From JBGSMF01 sp964651475 (GTDB taxonomy: Bacteria > Chloroflexota > Anaerolineae > Fen-1058), in contig CAZYXV010000052.1 of assembly GCA_964651475.1 (NCBI GenBank), positions 1 to 21,890 on the forward strand: DNA of 21,890 nt. Reading direction: 5' to 3'. A model generated the notes under the pieces. It saw only the letters and a program-made list of their open reading frames with translations, ran no database searches and had not been told where the DNA came from. Of the stretch, positions 7,440 to 14,555 are shown in pieces. Within the stretch, counting starts at the first letter, position 1. Each line of letters opens with the position of its first letter. The position numbers were made by a program, and so were the translations under genes.

Positions 7440-8585
7440 ATGAAAGATTATCCAACCGGCAATCGCAAAAGTTCACCTCCGGCCACCATAGGCAATGTCT
7501 TGATTGTTGACGACAGTAACATTAACCTGCGTTTGTTGTCTCAATTATTGACCTCTCGCGGGCACCATGTCCAGATGGCGCAAAATGGCAACGAGGCGCT
7601 AAAAGTAGCACAGTCAAGTCCCACCGACTTGATCTTGCTCGATATCATGATGCCCGAAATGGATGGCTATCAGGTTTGCCAGCGCCTGAAAGCCGATGAA
7701 CAGACCAACGCTATTCCCGTCATCTTTATCAGCGCCCTGGATGCAACGCAAGACAAGGTCAAGGCATTGAATATTGGGGGAGTGGATTATATCACCAAGC
7801 CGTTTCAGGGCGACGAAGTGATTGCCCGCGTGGAGACGCATCTATCGCTGCGTGCGCTGCAAAAGCAATTCCAGGTTGCCAACCGCGAGCTGGCCCATCA
7901 ACTCGAAGAACTGCAGGCGCGCAACGAGGAACTGGACGCTTTTGCGCAGGCCATCGCCCAGGACCTCAAAACGCCTTTGACCTCGATTATTGGCTTTGCG
8001 GACATGTTGGAAAATTTGCAGGCCACACTGCCGCCTGAGGCGATGAAAGATTCTCTCCACGCGATTGCTTCGAACGGGCGCAAGATGAACAAAATCATTG
8101 ACGATTTGCTGCTGCTGGCCAAAGTGCGCCAGACGCAGCACGTGGACATTGTCCCGCTGGATATGGGGAGTGTGGTTGCGACGGCTCTCAAGCGCCTGAC
8201 TGAGACCATCAAAGAACACAAGGCGGATATTGTTTTGCCGGCCAGTTGGCCGGCCGCGCTGGGTTACAAGCCGTGGGTCGAGGAAGTATGGGTGAATGCC
8301 ATCAGCAACGCCATTCTGCAAGGCGGTAGCCCTCCGCGCGTCGAGTTGGGCGCGACGCCCGAGGCGGACGGCCTGATTTGTTTTTGGGTGCGCGACAATG
8401 GCGCGGCGGCGGCCGCGGCCGGAGAAACAACGCGCGCTAAGGGGGGCGGATTGGGGCAGTTTATCGTGCAGCGCATCATGAAGCAACTAGGCCGGCAAAC
8501 TGAAACCGAACTGGCCGGCAAGCCGGAACAGCCAGGCAAGGAAGAGGGAAACCAGTTCACGTTCACGCTATCAGCCGTCAAGTAA
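7440..8585 (+). CDS. receiver-histidine kinase hybrid with degenerate kinase core
   Basis: A 381-residue protein. Residues 18-135 form an intact receiver domain: acidic pair D24-D25, phosphoacceptor D68 in LLDIMMPEMDGY, and conserved K120 in TKPF. A coiled-coil linker (about 138-166) leads to a HisKA-like helix at 167-230. There the H-box reads AIAQDLKTPL: Gln174 (codon CAG) replaces the phosphoacceptor histidine. The ATPase domain keeps the N-box asparagines (VNAISN, 286-290), DNG (319-321) and a G2-like GGGLGQFIV. However, the ATP lid between them is shortened to an alanine-rich stretch. The protein is therefore probably a pseudokinase controlled through its receiver. The start at 7440 is supported by AAAAAGAGG at 7426-7434 and by the promoter at 7371-7399. 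It is soluble, with no membrane segment. Confidence 0.9.
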   Translation: MKDYPTGNRKSSPPATIGNVLIVDDSNINLRLLSQLLTSRGHHVQMAQNGNEALKVAQSSPTDLILLDIMMPEMDGYQVCQRLKADEQTNAIPVIFISALDATQDKVKALNIGGVDYITKPFQGDEVIARVETHLSLRALQKQFQVANRELAHQLEELQARNEELDAFAQAIAQDLKTPLTSIIGFADMLENLQATLPPEAMKDSLHAIASNGRKMNKIIDDLLLLAKVRQTQHVDIVPLDMGSVVATALKRLTETIKEHKADIVLPASWPAALGYKPWVEEVWVNAISNAILQGGSPPRVELGATPEADGLICFWVRDNGAAAAAAGETTRAKGGGLGQFIVQRIMKQLGRQTETELAGKPEQPGKEEGNQFTFTLSAVK

Positions 8586-8600
8586 CCTGAAGCCGCCGCG

Positions 8601-9290
8601 TCATTCTTGGTCGGGGTCGAGCAGCATGTACCCGAACCCGCGCACTGAGCGAATAAACTCGTCGGTCTGCGGACTAAGCCCCAGCTTGCGCCGGATCAAG
8701 CGGATGTGGACTTTGAGCAGTTCGCGCGCCTCGTTTTCGTCGCCGTCGTATCCCCACACTTCTTTGAGCAACTCGCGATAGCCCACCACCTCGCCGCCGT
8801 GTTGAGCCAGCACCAGCAGCAGGCGGTATTGGGTGGGGGGCAGGCGCACCCAGCGGCGGCGAATGCGCACGCGCTTGCCCGCCAGGTCAATCGTCAATTT
8901 GCCCACGCGCAGCACAGACTCGTTGACGTTGCGCCGGGCCGGGCGCATCAACTGCACGGCGGCGGCCACGCGCCGGCAATCGGCTTGCGTCGGGCGCCGC
9001 GGGCCTGGCTCGGCCGGCAAGATGATGGGCAAGTGTGGGCTGGCTCGCACAGCGGCGACCAATGCGGCGCCGCCCACCTCAAGCGCCGGGCGCTCGACGA
9101 CAATGACCTCGACGGCTGCCTCGCCCAGAATCTCGATGCCCTCCGCTACGTCGGAGGCCGTGCAGCAATTCAACCCCTCCACAGTCAAGCGCCGCTTCCA
9201 ACGCGCGGCGGCGGCGCTCTCGGCCACAATCAGCACCGGGGGACGTTTTCCCCGCAAAGGAGCAGAAAATTTTTGCTCGCTACTCGCCAC
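8601..9290 (-). CDS. winged-helix transcriptional regulator with degenerate receiver domain
   Basis: A 229-residue OmpR/PhoB-like regulator. The C-terminal part (about 126-226) is a clear winged-helix DNA-binding domain, with LPPTQYRLLLVLAQHGGEVV, RELLKEVWG, the recognition-helix region VHIRLIRRKLG, and the wing IRSVRGFGYML. The N-terminal half (18-115) has a receiver-like pattern but not its catalytic residues. The acidic pair is reduced to E24, Glu66 stands where the phosphorylated Asp should be, Pro replaces the switch Thr/Ser, and no conserved Lys follows. It probably works without phosphorylation. The GTG start at 9290 overlaps the end of the NfeD gene by 11 nt and lacks a clear Shine-Dalgarno, so it is likely coupled to NfeD translation. 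It is convergent with the kinase-like gene, 15 bp apart. Confidence 0.85.
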   Translation of the reverse strand: MASSEQKFSAPLRGKRPPVLIVAESAAAARWKRRLTVEGLNCCTASDVAEGIEILGEAAVEVIVVERPALEVGGAALVAAVRASPHLPIILPAEPGPRRPTQADCRRVAAAVQLMRPARRNVNESVLRVGKLTIDLAGKRVRIRRRWVRLPPTQYRLLLVLAQHGGEVVGYRELLKEVWGYDGDENEARELLKVHIRLIRRKLGLSPQTDEFIRSVRGFGYMLLDPDQE

Positions 9291-10629
9291 GAGTGTTATC
9301 GTCCTGCGTATATCGTCGCACCCGCACAGTCAAGCCATCCAGTTTTACAACCTGGATTTTGGCGCCGGCCGGCACGTGTTCGTCCTCTGCTTCGGCGCTC
9401 CACAACTCGCCAAAGACGTGCACCGTGCCGCGCGGGTCCAAGTCTGTCTGCGCTCGCCCCAGCCGGCCTACCAGGGATTCTGCGCCGGCCATCGCCGGGC
9501 GGCGTTGAGCTTGCAAAGCCTTGCTCACAATAAAGCCGAAAAAGAGCGCCGTAAAGATGCCGGTGCCGATGACGAGCGGCAGCGACAGGCGCGCCGACAC
9601 GGCGTGTTCGGGGCCAGGCGCGGTGTTGAATAAAACCAGCGCGCCGGCGATAAAGGTGCCCAATCCGGCCATGGTCAGCGCGCCGTGTGTGGGCGCTTTC
9701 ACATCCATGAAAAAGAGCACAAAGGCAACGCCGATGAGGACCAGCCCCAACCAGTTGATAGGGATGACACCGATCGAGTAAACAAACAACGCCAGGCACA
9801 CTACGCCAATAAAGCCAGCCACCCATCCGCCCGGGCTGGACAGTTCGATGAGGATGGCCTGCACGCCGATGGTCAATAGCAGAAAAGCAATGTTGGGGTT
9901 GAGGATGGTGCGCAAAAGGTTTTCGACCGCATTCGGCGCGATGCGCGTCACGTGCGCTCCTGCCGTCGCCAGCGTGACCTTTTGATCTTGCAGGGTTACC
10001 TCAAAGCCATCCAGTTGTCTGAGCAAATCATCCACATCGGCGGCGATAAAGTCAACCAGCCCAACTTGCAGCGCTTCTTGTTCGGATACGGCGCGCGCGT
10101 CGTCAATCATCTCTTCGGCCAGCTTGACCACTTGTTCGCCGCGCCGCGCAGACAAGGTGCGCGCCTGGGCCTTGAGGATTTCTCTTTCCTTAGCGGCCAT
10201 GGTCTCGGACAGGTCCTGGCCTTGCAAGTCTACCGGCGACGCGGCGCCGATGACGGTATTGGGCGCCATGGCCGAGGCGTGCCCCGCCAGCGTGACTAGC
10301 GTGCCGGCCGAGGCTGCCATAGCGCCGCGCGGCGCGATGTATACAATCACTGGCACGCGACTCTGGCTAATGGCCTGTATGATTTGCTGCGTTGACAGAA
10401 TCAGGCCGCCCGGCGTATCGAGTTGAATGATCAGCGCCTCGGCACCGTCGGATTCGGCCAACTGGATGCCGCGCAGAATATAGTTGTACACTGGCGTCGT
10501 GATGGCGTCTTGAACGACCATCAGGTCAACGTGGCGCGCCTGCGCGCCTGCCGTAGATGTCCACGCCAGGCTTGCAATCATCCAAACGACATATAGAACC
10601 CACCCCAGCCGAACTCGTTTCCGTGCCAT
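9280..10629 (-). CDS. nfeD: long-form NfeD membrane serine protease (ClpP-class)
   Basis: A 449-residue protein of the NfeD1b/STOPP type. A signal peptide or anchor at residues 9-29 precedes an extracytoplasmic ClpP-like protease domain (35-205). The nucleophile is Ser107 in MAASAGT. The likely base is Lys147, placed exactly as in archaeal homologues ahead of the AxxLxxxRG motif. Four or five membrane helices follow (about 252-380), then a C-terminal OB-fold NfeD domain (391-442). Such proteases cut membrane-associated stomatin/SPFH partners, but no stomatin gene is adjacent here. The ATG at 10629 is preferred over an in-frame GTG at 10638 because of its spacing from AAAGGTGAGG. A TTGCTC-N18-TATAAT promoter lies just upstream. 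The 3' end overlaps the regulator gene, indicating an operon. Confidence 0.9.
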   Translation of the reverse strand: MARKRVRLGWVLYVVWMIASLAWTSTAGAQARHVDLMVVQDAITTPVYNYILRGIQLAESDGAEALIIQLDTPGGLILSTQQIIQAISQSRVPVIVYIAPRGAMAASAGTLVTLAGHASAMAPNTVIGAASPVDLQGQDLSETMAAKEREILKAQARTLSARRGEQVVKLAEEMIDDARAVSEQEALQVGLVDFIAADVDDLLRQLDGFEVTLQDQKVTLATAGAHVTRIAPNAVENLLRTILNPNIAFLLLTIGVQAILIELSSPGGWVAGFIGVVCLALFVYSIGVIPINWLGLVLIGVAFVLFFMDVKAPTHGALTMAGLGTFIAGALVLFNTAPGPEHAVSARLSLPLVIGTGIFTALFFGFIVSKALQAQRRPAMAGAESLVGRLGRAQTDLDPRGTVHVFGELWSAEAEDEHVPAGAKIQVVKLDGLTVRVRRYTQDDNTRGE

Positions 10630-10648
10630 GTGCCTCACCTTTATTCTG

Positions 10649-10678
10649 ATTATACTCTGAATTGCATTATACGAGCAA
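10649..10678 (-). promoter_or_regulatory. sigma-70-like promoter upstream of nfeD
   Basis: Read on the minus strand, a -35 box TTGCTC (10678-10673) and a perfect -10 box TATAAT (10654-10649) are separated by 18 bp. Transcription would start about 12 nt before the ATG at 10629. It lies between the YprB-like stop codon and nfeD, so nfeD and the regulator can be expressed independently of the two genes upstream. Confidence 0.55.
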
Positions 10679-10683
10679 CTGTA

Positions 10684-11952
10684 TCACGCGCCGCGCCCGA
10701 CGGCTTTGCGCTCCAGGCGTTCTTGACGATGGAGCAACTCGGCGCGCGCCTGATCGCGCGCGAATCCAGGCTGCCACGTCTCCACTTGCTCAAGAGCGGC
10801 GCGCGTCCACTTGAGCGCTATAGCCAGGTCGCGCGCGCGCCACTCATAATGCTTGGCAAGCTCGACGTGCGCGACGACGTCTGTCTCTGTAGCAGCCAGG
10901 AGTTCCCAGGCCAGCACGGCTTCGTCGTAGCGTTCCTGGCGCTTGAGTATTAGTCCCAATCGCCGCCACGCCGTTGCTTGCGCCTCGGTGGCAAGGGAGC
11001 GTTCCAGCGCCCGGCGGAAGATAGATTCGGCCTTGCCATGTTGCCCCAGGTCATCATACCACCGCGCCAGGCTGACCAGGTCGGCGGGATCGAGCGCAGC
11101 GTCGGCAAATGGGTCAGCCAGGATGCGCCCCAGGCGCGCCGCCAGCGTCACCATCGAAAGAATATCTTGCGTATTGTGATAAAGCACGCGCGGCATCTCG
11201 GCGGCATTGCCGGTTGTGAGATAATCAAAGTACATTTGCGGGATCAAAAAACCAGGTACATCGGCCTGGTCACGGCGCACGCCCAACACGTGTGTTTCCA
11301 GCGATGATAACGCGCACGACGGCAGGCGATCGCGCCACAATCGCCGCGCCGGTAGCAGCAAGTCCAGATGAGGAACAGCCAAGATGGCGGGGCACATGCG
11401 GTTGAGCGCAAAGCGCGCCTGGAGCAGCGGCATATCAAAGCCGCGCCCGTTGAACGTGACGGCCGCACTGCAAGTGGACAGCAGAGCATCCAGCGCCGCC
11501 AGCATGGCTGGCTCTTCGCCTGGATGGCGGAGAAAGAATTGCGATACGTGAAACGCCCGGCCTGAAACTTGATCAAACGCGCCGACGCCTACCAGGAAAG
11601 CCAGGGTACCGGTGCCGCCCGCCAGCCCGGTCGTTTCAGTATCAATAAAAGCAGCGCGGCTGAGATCAAGGTCTTGCCACAGCGGATCGTAAGCCAACTG
11701 CGCCAGCACATTGCCCAGCGTGGTCAGCGCGCTCGAAAGGGACTCGCCGCCGTGCCAATAGTCGCGCTCAAAATGCTCTTTGACGACATAGGCTGGCCCC
11801 TCCGGTGTTTCAACTTCGCAGCCTCCCAAGATAGTCTGTACATCGTGGGACAAGCTGGTTTTTTGCTCTGTTTGAGTCGCAGCCGGCTTGAGGTGCGCCG
11901 CTCCTTTATGGATGCCCAATCGGCGCAGACGCTCGCGCAACTCTTCATTCAT
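10684..11952 (-). CDS. YprB-like 3'-5' exonuclease domain protein with TPR tail
   Basis: A 422-residue protein similar to Bacillus YprB (ribonuclease-H-like fold, DEDD exonuclease class). Motif I is FIDTETTGLAGGTGT (D104, E106). Motif II is FNGRGFDMPLL. Motif III is in HNTQDILSMV. The C-terminal third (about 295-400) forms TPR-like helical repeats, for example LARWYDDLGQHGKAESIFRRAL and LGLILKRQERYDEAVLAWELL. It probably degrades nucleic acid in the cytoplasm; the natural substrate of the family is not well known. The start at 11952 is chosen because ATGA overlaps the stop of the upstream PHP gene by 4 nt, a classic coupling signal. A GTG at 11964 is a weaker alternative. The TPR part could bind a protein partner. 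Confidence 0.85.
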   Translation of the reverse strand: MNEELRERLRRLGIHKGAAHLKPAATQTEQKTSLSHDVQTILGGCEVETPEGPAYVVKEHFERDYWHGGESLSSALTTLGNVLAQLAYDPLWQDLDLSRAAFIDTETTGLAGGTGTLAFLVGVGAFDQVSGRAFHVSQFFLRHPGEEPAMLAALDALLSTCSAAVTFNGRGFDMPLLQARFALNRMCPAILAVPHLDLLLPARRLWRDRLPSCALSSLETHVLGVRRDQADVPGFLIPQMYFDYLTTGNAAEMPRVLYHNTQDILSMVTLAARLGRILADPFADAALDPADLVSLARWYDDLGQHGKAESIFRRALERSLATEAQATAWRRLGLILKRQERYDEAVLAWELLAATETDVVAHVELAKHYEWRARDLAIALKWTRAALEQVETWQPGFARDQARAELLHRQERLERKAVGRGA

Positions 11953-12749
11953 AGCATTACCCACTCTGGCCGGCGGCGTTCGAACGTAACGATGCGCGCA
12001 AAGCCGGCCTCGCGCGCCAGCGCGATGGCCGTGTCTATGCCAGCGCCTATGTCTTGAGCGCGGTGCGCGTCGGAGCCAAGCGTCAGCTTTTCGCCGCCCA
12101 ATTCTTTATACCATCGCAGCACCGTCAAATCGGGGCAGGTGGCCGCCAGCCCTGTGCGCAGCGGGGAGGTGTTGATCTCGATGGCCTTGTCGCGCTGCAC
12201 AATCGCGCGGAGGATAGCGCGTACCAGGTCGGCATACGCCAGTGGGTCGAATGGGCCAAGCTGCGCCGGGCGGTAGCGTTTGATCAAATCCAGGTGCCCT
12301 AAACTGTCCATCTCGCCATGCTCGGCCAGGTCGAGCACCCACGTCAGGTAATCTCGCTCTATATCCTGAGGCTGTTCAAGCTGGTAAATGTTGCTCAGCA
12401 GCGCGCCATTCTCCATTGTCCAATGCACCGAACCAAGCACAAAATCGAACGGCCAGGCGGCCAACAGCGCGCCAAGCTCCGGCGCAACCAGGTGCGTCTC
12501 GCCAGCCTCGATGCCGGCCCGAATGATCAAGCGCCCTGAAAATTCAGTCCTGCATTGCTCCACCTGCGCCATGTACTCGCCCGGCCTAAAGTAACCTCGC
12601 GTCTGGTCCCAGGAAACCATATCCACGTGGTCAGTGAAACAAATTTCCTTCAGCCCGCGTTGAATGGCCGCCCGGCACATCGCCGCCATGGTATCGTGGG
12701 CGTCGCAGGAAAACTGGGTGTGAACGTGATAGTCGCTGTACGTGTCCAT
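11949..12749 (-). CDS. PHP-domain phosphatase, histidinol-phosphatase-like
   Basis: A 266-residue PHP-family metallo-phosphoesterase of the HisK/HisJ type. Metal ligands are visible as DYHVHT (H8, H10), TDHVD, GIEAG, GSVHW, LGHLDLIKR, IEIN and GSDAHR. The length fits histidinol-phosphatase (about 260-270 residues). No other histidine-biosynthesis gene is nearby, so the substrate may be histidinol phosphate or another phosphoester. The start at 12749 is chosen because the PHP motif follows at once, and an upstream frame reaching 12968 would run through the promoter region of rpsB. The Shine-Dalgarno is weak (GAGTGG). It is the first gene of a pair with the YprB-like exonuclease, overlapping it by 4 nt. 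Confidence 0.85.
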   Translation of the reverse strand: MDTYSDYHVHTQFSCDAHDTMAAMCRAAIQRGLKEICFTDHVDMVSWDQTRGYFRPGEYMAQVEQCRTEFSGRLIIRAGIEAGETHLVAPELGALLAAWPFDFVLGSVHWTMENGALLSNIYQLEQPQDIERDYLTWVLDLAEHGEMDSLGHLDLIKRYRPAQLGPFDPLAYADLVRAILRAIVQRDKAIEINTSPLRTGLAATCPDLTVLRWYKELGGEKLTLGSDAHRAQDIGAGIDTAIALAREAGFARIVTFERRRPEWVML

Positions 12750-12785
12750 GATCTGCCACTCGTGATAGTTGATTGCTTGCGTGGT

Positions 12786-12813
12786 ACTATAATCGAGTTT
12801 GGCGGGAATGCAA
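12786..12813 (-). promoter_or_regulatory. possible promoter for the PHP/YprB operon
   Basis: On the minus strand, TTGCAT (12813-12808) and TATAGT (12791-12786) are separated by 16 bp. The -10 box is good and the -35 box is weak. Transcription would start about 30 nt before the ATG at 12749. Confidence 0.4.
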
Positions 12814-12825
12814 GTTGCGGGCAGG

Positions 12826-12853
12826 TTGACTTTAAAGCCAAACGCGGTATACT
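12826..12853 (+). promoter_or_regulatory. promoter of the rpsB-tsf operon, with 126-nt leader
   Basis: TTGACT (12826-12831) and TATACT (12848-12853) are separated by 16 bp, giving a strong sigma-70-like promoter. Transcription from about 12860 leaves a leader of roughly 126 nt before rpsB. The leader contains a short hairpin GCCAG/CTGGC (12906-12910/12925-12929). A second, weaker box pair (TTGACC at 12912, TAGTAT at 12937, 19 bp apart) could also work. The promoter is divergent to that of the PHP gene, and the 236-bp region between the genes holds no other coding sequence that I can see. Confidence 0.6.
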
Positions 12854-12985
12854 TGCCGTTCGGGATTTCCCATATTTTACACGCCCAAACAAAAAAAGGA
12901 AGCGTGCCAGGTTGACCAGCCGATCTGGCTTTCCGGTAGTATCGTTGGGGCGGAAGTTTAAAACGCAAAGGAGATAAAATTAAAT

Positions 12986-13831
12986 ATGGCTGTTATACCT
13001 ATGAAGACACTCCTGGAAACAGGCGTGCATTTTGGGCACCGCACCCGGCGCTGGAATCCAAAGATGAAGCCCTACATCTTTACCGAGCGCAACGGGATCC
13101 ACATCATTGATCTTCAGCATACTATGAAGAGCCTCGAAGATGCCTACGCGGCTATTCGCGACCGGGTGGCCGTGGGCGGCACGCTCTTGTTTGTAGGCAC
13201 CAAGCGCCAGGCGCAAGAATCCATCGCCGAGCAGGCGCAGCGTTGCGGCATGCCTTACATCAACCAACGCTGGCTGGGCGGCACGCTGACCAATTGGCGC
13301 ACCATTCGGGCCCGGATCGAGACACTGCTTTCGCTGGAACAGCGCCGCGATCAGGGCGAGTTCGAGCGCCTGACCAAGAAAGAAGCGTTGTTGCTGGGGC
13401 GCGAAATCACCAAATTGAACCTGCGCCTGGGCGGCATCCGCGATATGCGCCGGCTGCCGGACATCTTGTTCGTGGTAGACGTTCATCGCGAGGGCACGGC
13501 ACTGCGCGAAGCCAACGCGCTGGACATTCCCGTGGTAGCGATGGTAGACACCAATTGCGACCCGGATCGAGTAGATTACGTGATCCCCGCAAACGATGAC
13601 GCCATTCGCGCTATCAAGGTCATTGCCACGGCCATGGCCGATGCCGTGCTGGAAGGCATAGCCATGCGCAAAGAGACGATGCCCGTTGGCGAGATTGAAG
13701 AAGCCGGCGAGGCAGATGAGCACTATCTCGGCGCAGCCACGCTGGCTAAGTTACGCAGCGGCGAGTTGGAATTTGAGCCAGGCCAAGATGATAATGACGA
13801 AGATGAGTACGAAGAGGACGGCGAGGAGTAA
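12986..13831 (+). CDS. rpsB: 30S ribosomal protein S2
   Basis: A 281-residue S2 protein of the small ribosomal subunit. The highly conserved start region is clear: LLETGVHFGHRTRRWNPKM (residues 9-27), then YIFTERNGIHIIDLQ. Later come the S2 motifs MPYINQRWLGGTLTNW and PDILFVVDVHREGTALREA. The C-terminal tail is strongly acidic (DDNDEDEYEEDGEE), longer than in many bacteria. The ATG at 12986 fits the family start. The Shine-Dalgarno AAAGGAG (12967-12973) is 12 nt upstream, slightly long. It is followed after 2 nt by tsf, the usual partner, so the two are co-transcribed. Many bacteria let S2 repress its own mRNA through the leader; whether that happens here is not visible from the sequence. Confidence 0.97.
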   Translation: MAVIPMKTLLETGVHFGHRTRRWNPKMKPYIFTERNGIHIIDLQHTMKSLEDAYAAIRDRVAVGGTLLFVGTKRQAQESIAEQAQRCGMPYINQRWLGGTLTNWRTIRARIETLLSLEQRRDQGEFERLTKKEALLLGREITKLNLRLGGIRDMRRLPDILFVVDVHREGTALREANALDIPVVAMVDTNCDPDRVDYVIPANDDAIRAIKVIATAMADAVLEGIAMRKETMPVGEIEEAGEADEHYLGAATLAKLRSGELEFEPGQDDNDEDEYEEDGEE

Positions 13832-13833
13832 CC

Positions 13834-14436
13834 ATGGAAATTTCTGCAGCACTCGTCAAACAACTGCGTGAAGCCACCAGCGCGGGCGTGCTGGAGTGCC
13901 GGAAGGCCTTGGAACAAACGGGCGGCGACGTTGACAAGGCCGCCGCGATCTTGCGCGAAAAGGGCATGGCCAAAGCAGCCAAGAAAGCCGAGCGCGTGGC
14001 GCGCGAGGGGCGCGTGGAATTGTACGCCCACCCTGGGAATCGCGTGGGCGTCATGCTCGAACTGAATTGCGAGACCGACTTTGTGGCAAACAATGACGAT
14101 TTCAAGGCGTTGGCGCACGATCTGGCGTTGCACATTGCATTTGCCAGCCCGCGTTACATCCAGCCGGATGATATCCCCGGCAATGTGCTCGAAGCGCAAA
14201 AGACAGACTTTCGCGCCGAGGCGCTGGCGACCGGCAAACCGGAAGCCGTCGTAGAAAAGATTATCCAGGGCAAGCTCGAAAAATTCTATGACGACATGTG
14301 CTTGTTGCGCCAACCATTCGTCCGGGACGATAAAGTCAAAGTTGGCGATTTGATCACACAGTTAATCGCCACGATTGGCGAAAACATTGTGGTCCGGCGT
14401 TTTGTTCGCTACGAACTGGGCGGAGACGCTGAATAA
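13834..14436 (+). CDS. tsf: translation elongation factor Ts, short form
   Basis: A 200-residue guanine-nucleotide exchange factor for EF-Tu. The N-terminal UBA-like domain (1-45) has the signature LREATSAGVLECRKAL, and the conserved exchange motif TDFVA is at 81-85. The length is that of the compact Thermus-type EF-Ts with one core subdomain, rather than the roughly 280-residue E. coli form. Residues KLEKFYDDMCLLRQPFV near 150-166 match the conserved C-terminal part. The Shine-Dalgarno (GAGGAG) lies inside the 3' end of rpsB, two bases before the start, so the two genes are tightly coupled. An intrinsic terminator follows immediately, separating this pair from pyrH. Confidence 0.97.
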   Translation: MEISAALVKQLREATSAGVLECRKALEQTGGDVDKAAAILREKGMAKAAKKAERVAREGRVELYAHPGNRVGVMLELNCETDFVANNDDFKALAHDLALHIAFASPRYIQPDDIPGNVLEAQKTDFRAEALATGKPEAVVEKIIQGKLEKFYDDMCLLRQPFVRDDKVKVGDLITQLIATIGENIVVRRFVRYELGGDAE

Positions 14437-14442
14437 AGACTG

Positions 14443-14480
14443 ACCGGGGGGATGTTGCCAGACATCCTCCCGGTTATTTT
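14443..14480 (+). terminator. intrinsic terminator between tsf and pyrH
   Basis: A 13-bp stem (14443-14455 with 14462-14474, one G-U pair) with a 6-nt loop is followed by TTATTTT. It starts 6 nt after the tsf stop codon. It should stop or reduce transcription from rpsB-tsf into pyrH, although no strong separate pyrH promoter was identified in the 75 bp that follow. Confidence 0.85.
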
Positions 14481-14555
14481 GAGCGGCGAACGGCGCCGGC
14501 GATTGTCTCGTGTTTTATTCGTCGTTCGTCGGCAATCTCGTGTTGGAGTACATGT

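Noticed and set aside
8706..9633. Plus-strand open frames of about 270 residues opposite the winged-helix regulator and the nfeD end
   Set aside because: They are rich in Ala, Arg and Gln/His typical of antisense to GC-rich genes, with no motif, and the minus-strand products are convincing.
12750..12968. 73-residue N-terminal extension of the PHP protein
   Set aside because: It runs through promoter boxes for both directions and shows no conserved sequence; the PHP motif starts right after the ATG at 12749.
12980..14313. Minus-strand open frames opposite rpsB and tsf (247 and 196 residues)
   Set aside because: The plus-strand genes are unmistakable ribosomal protein S2 and EF-Ts; the antisense frames have no domain features.
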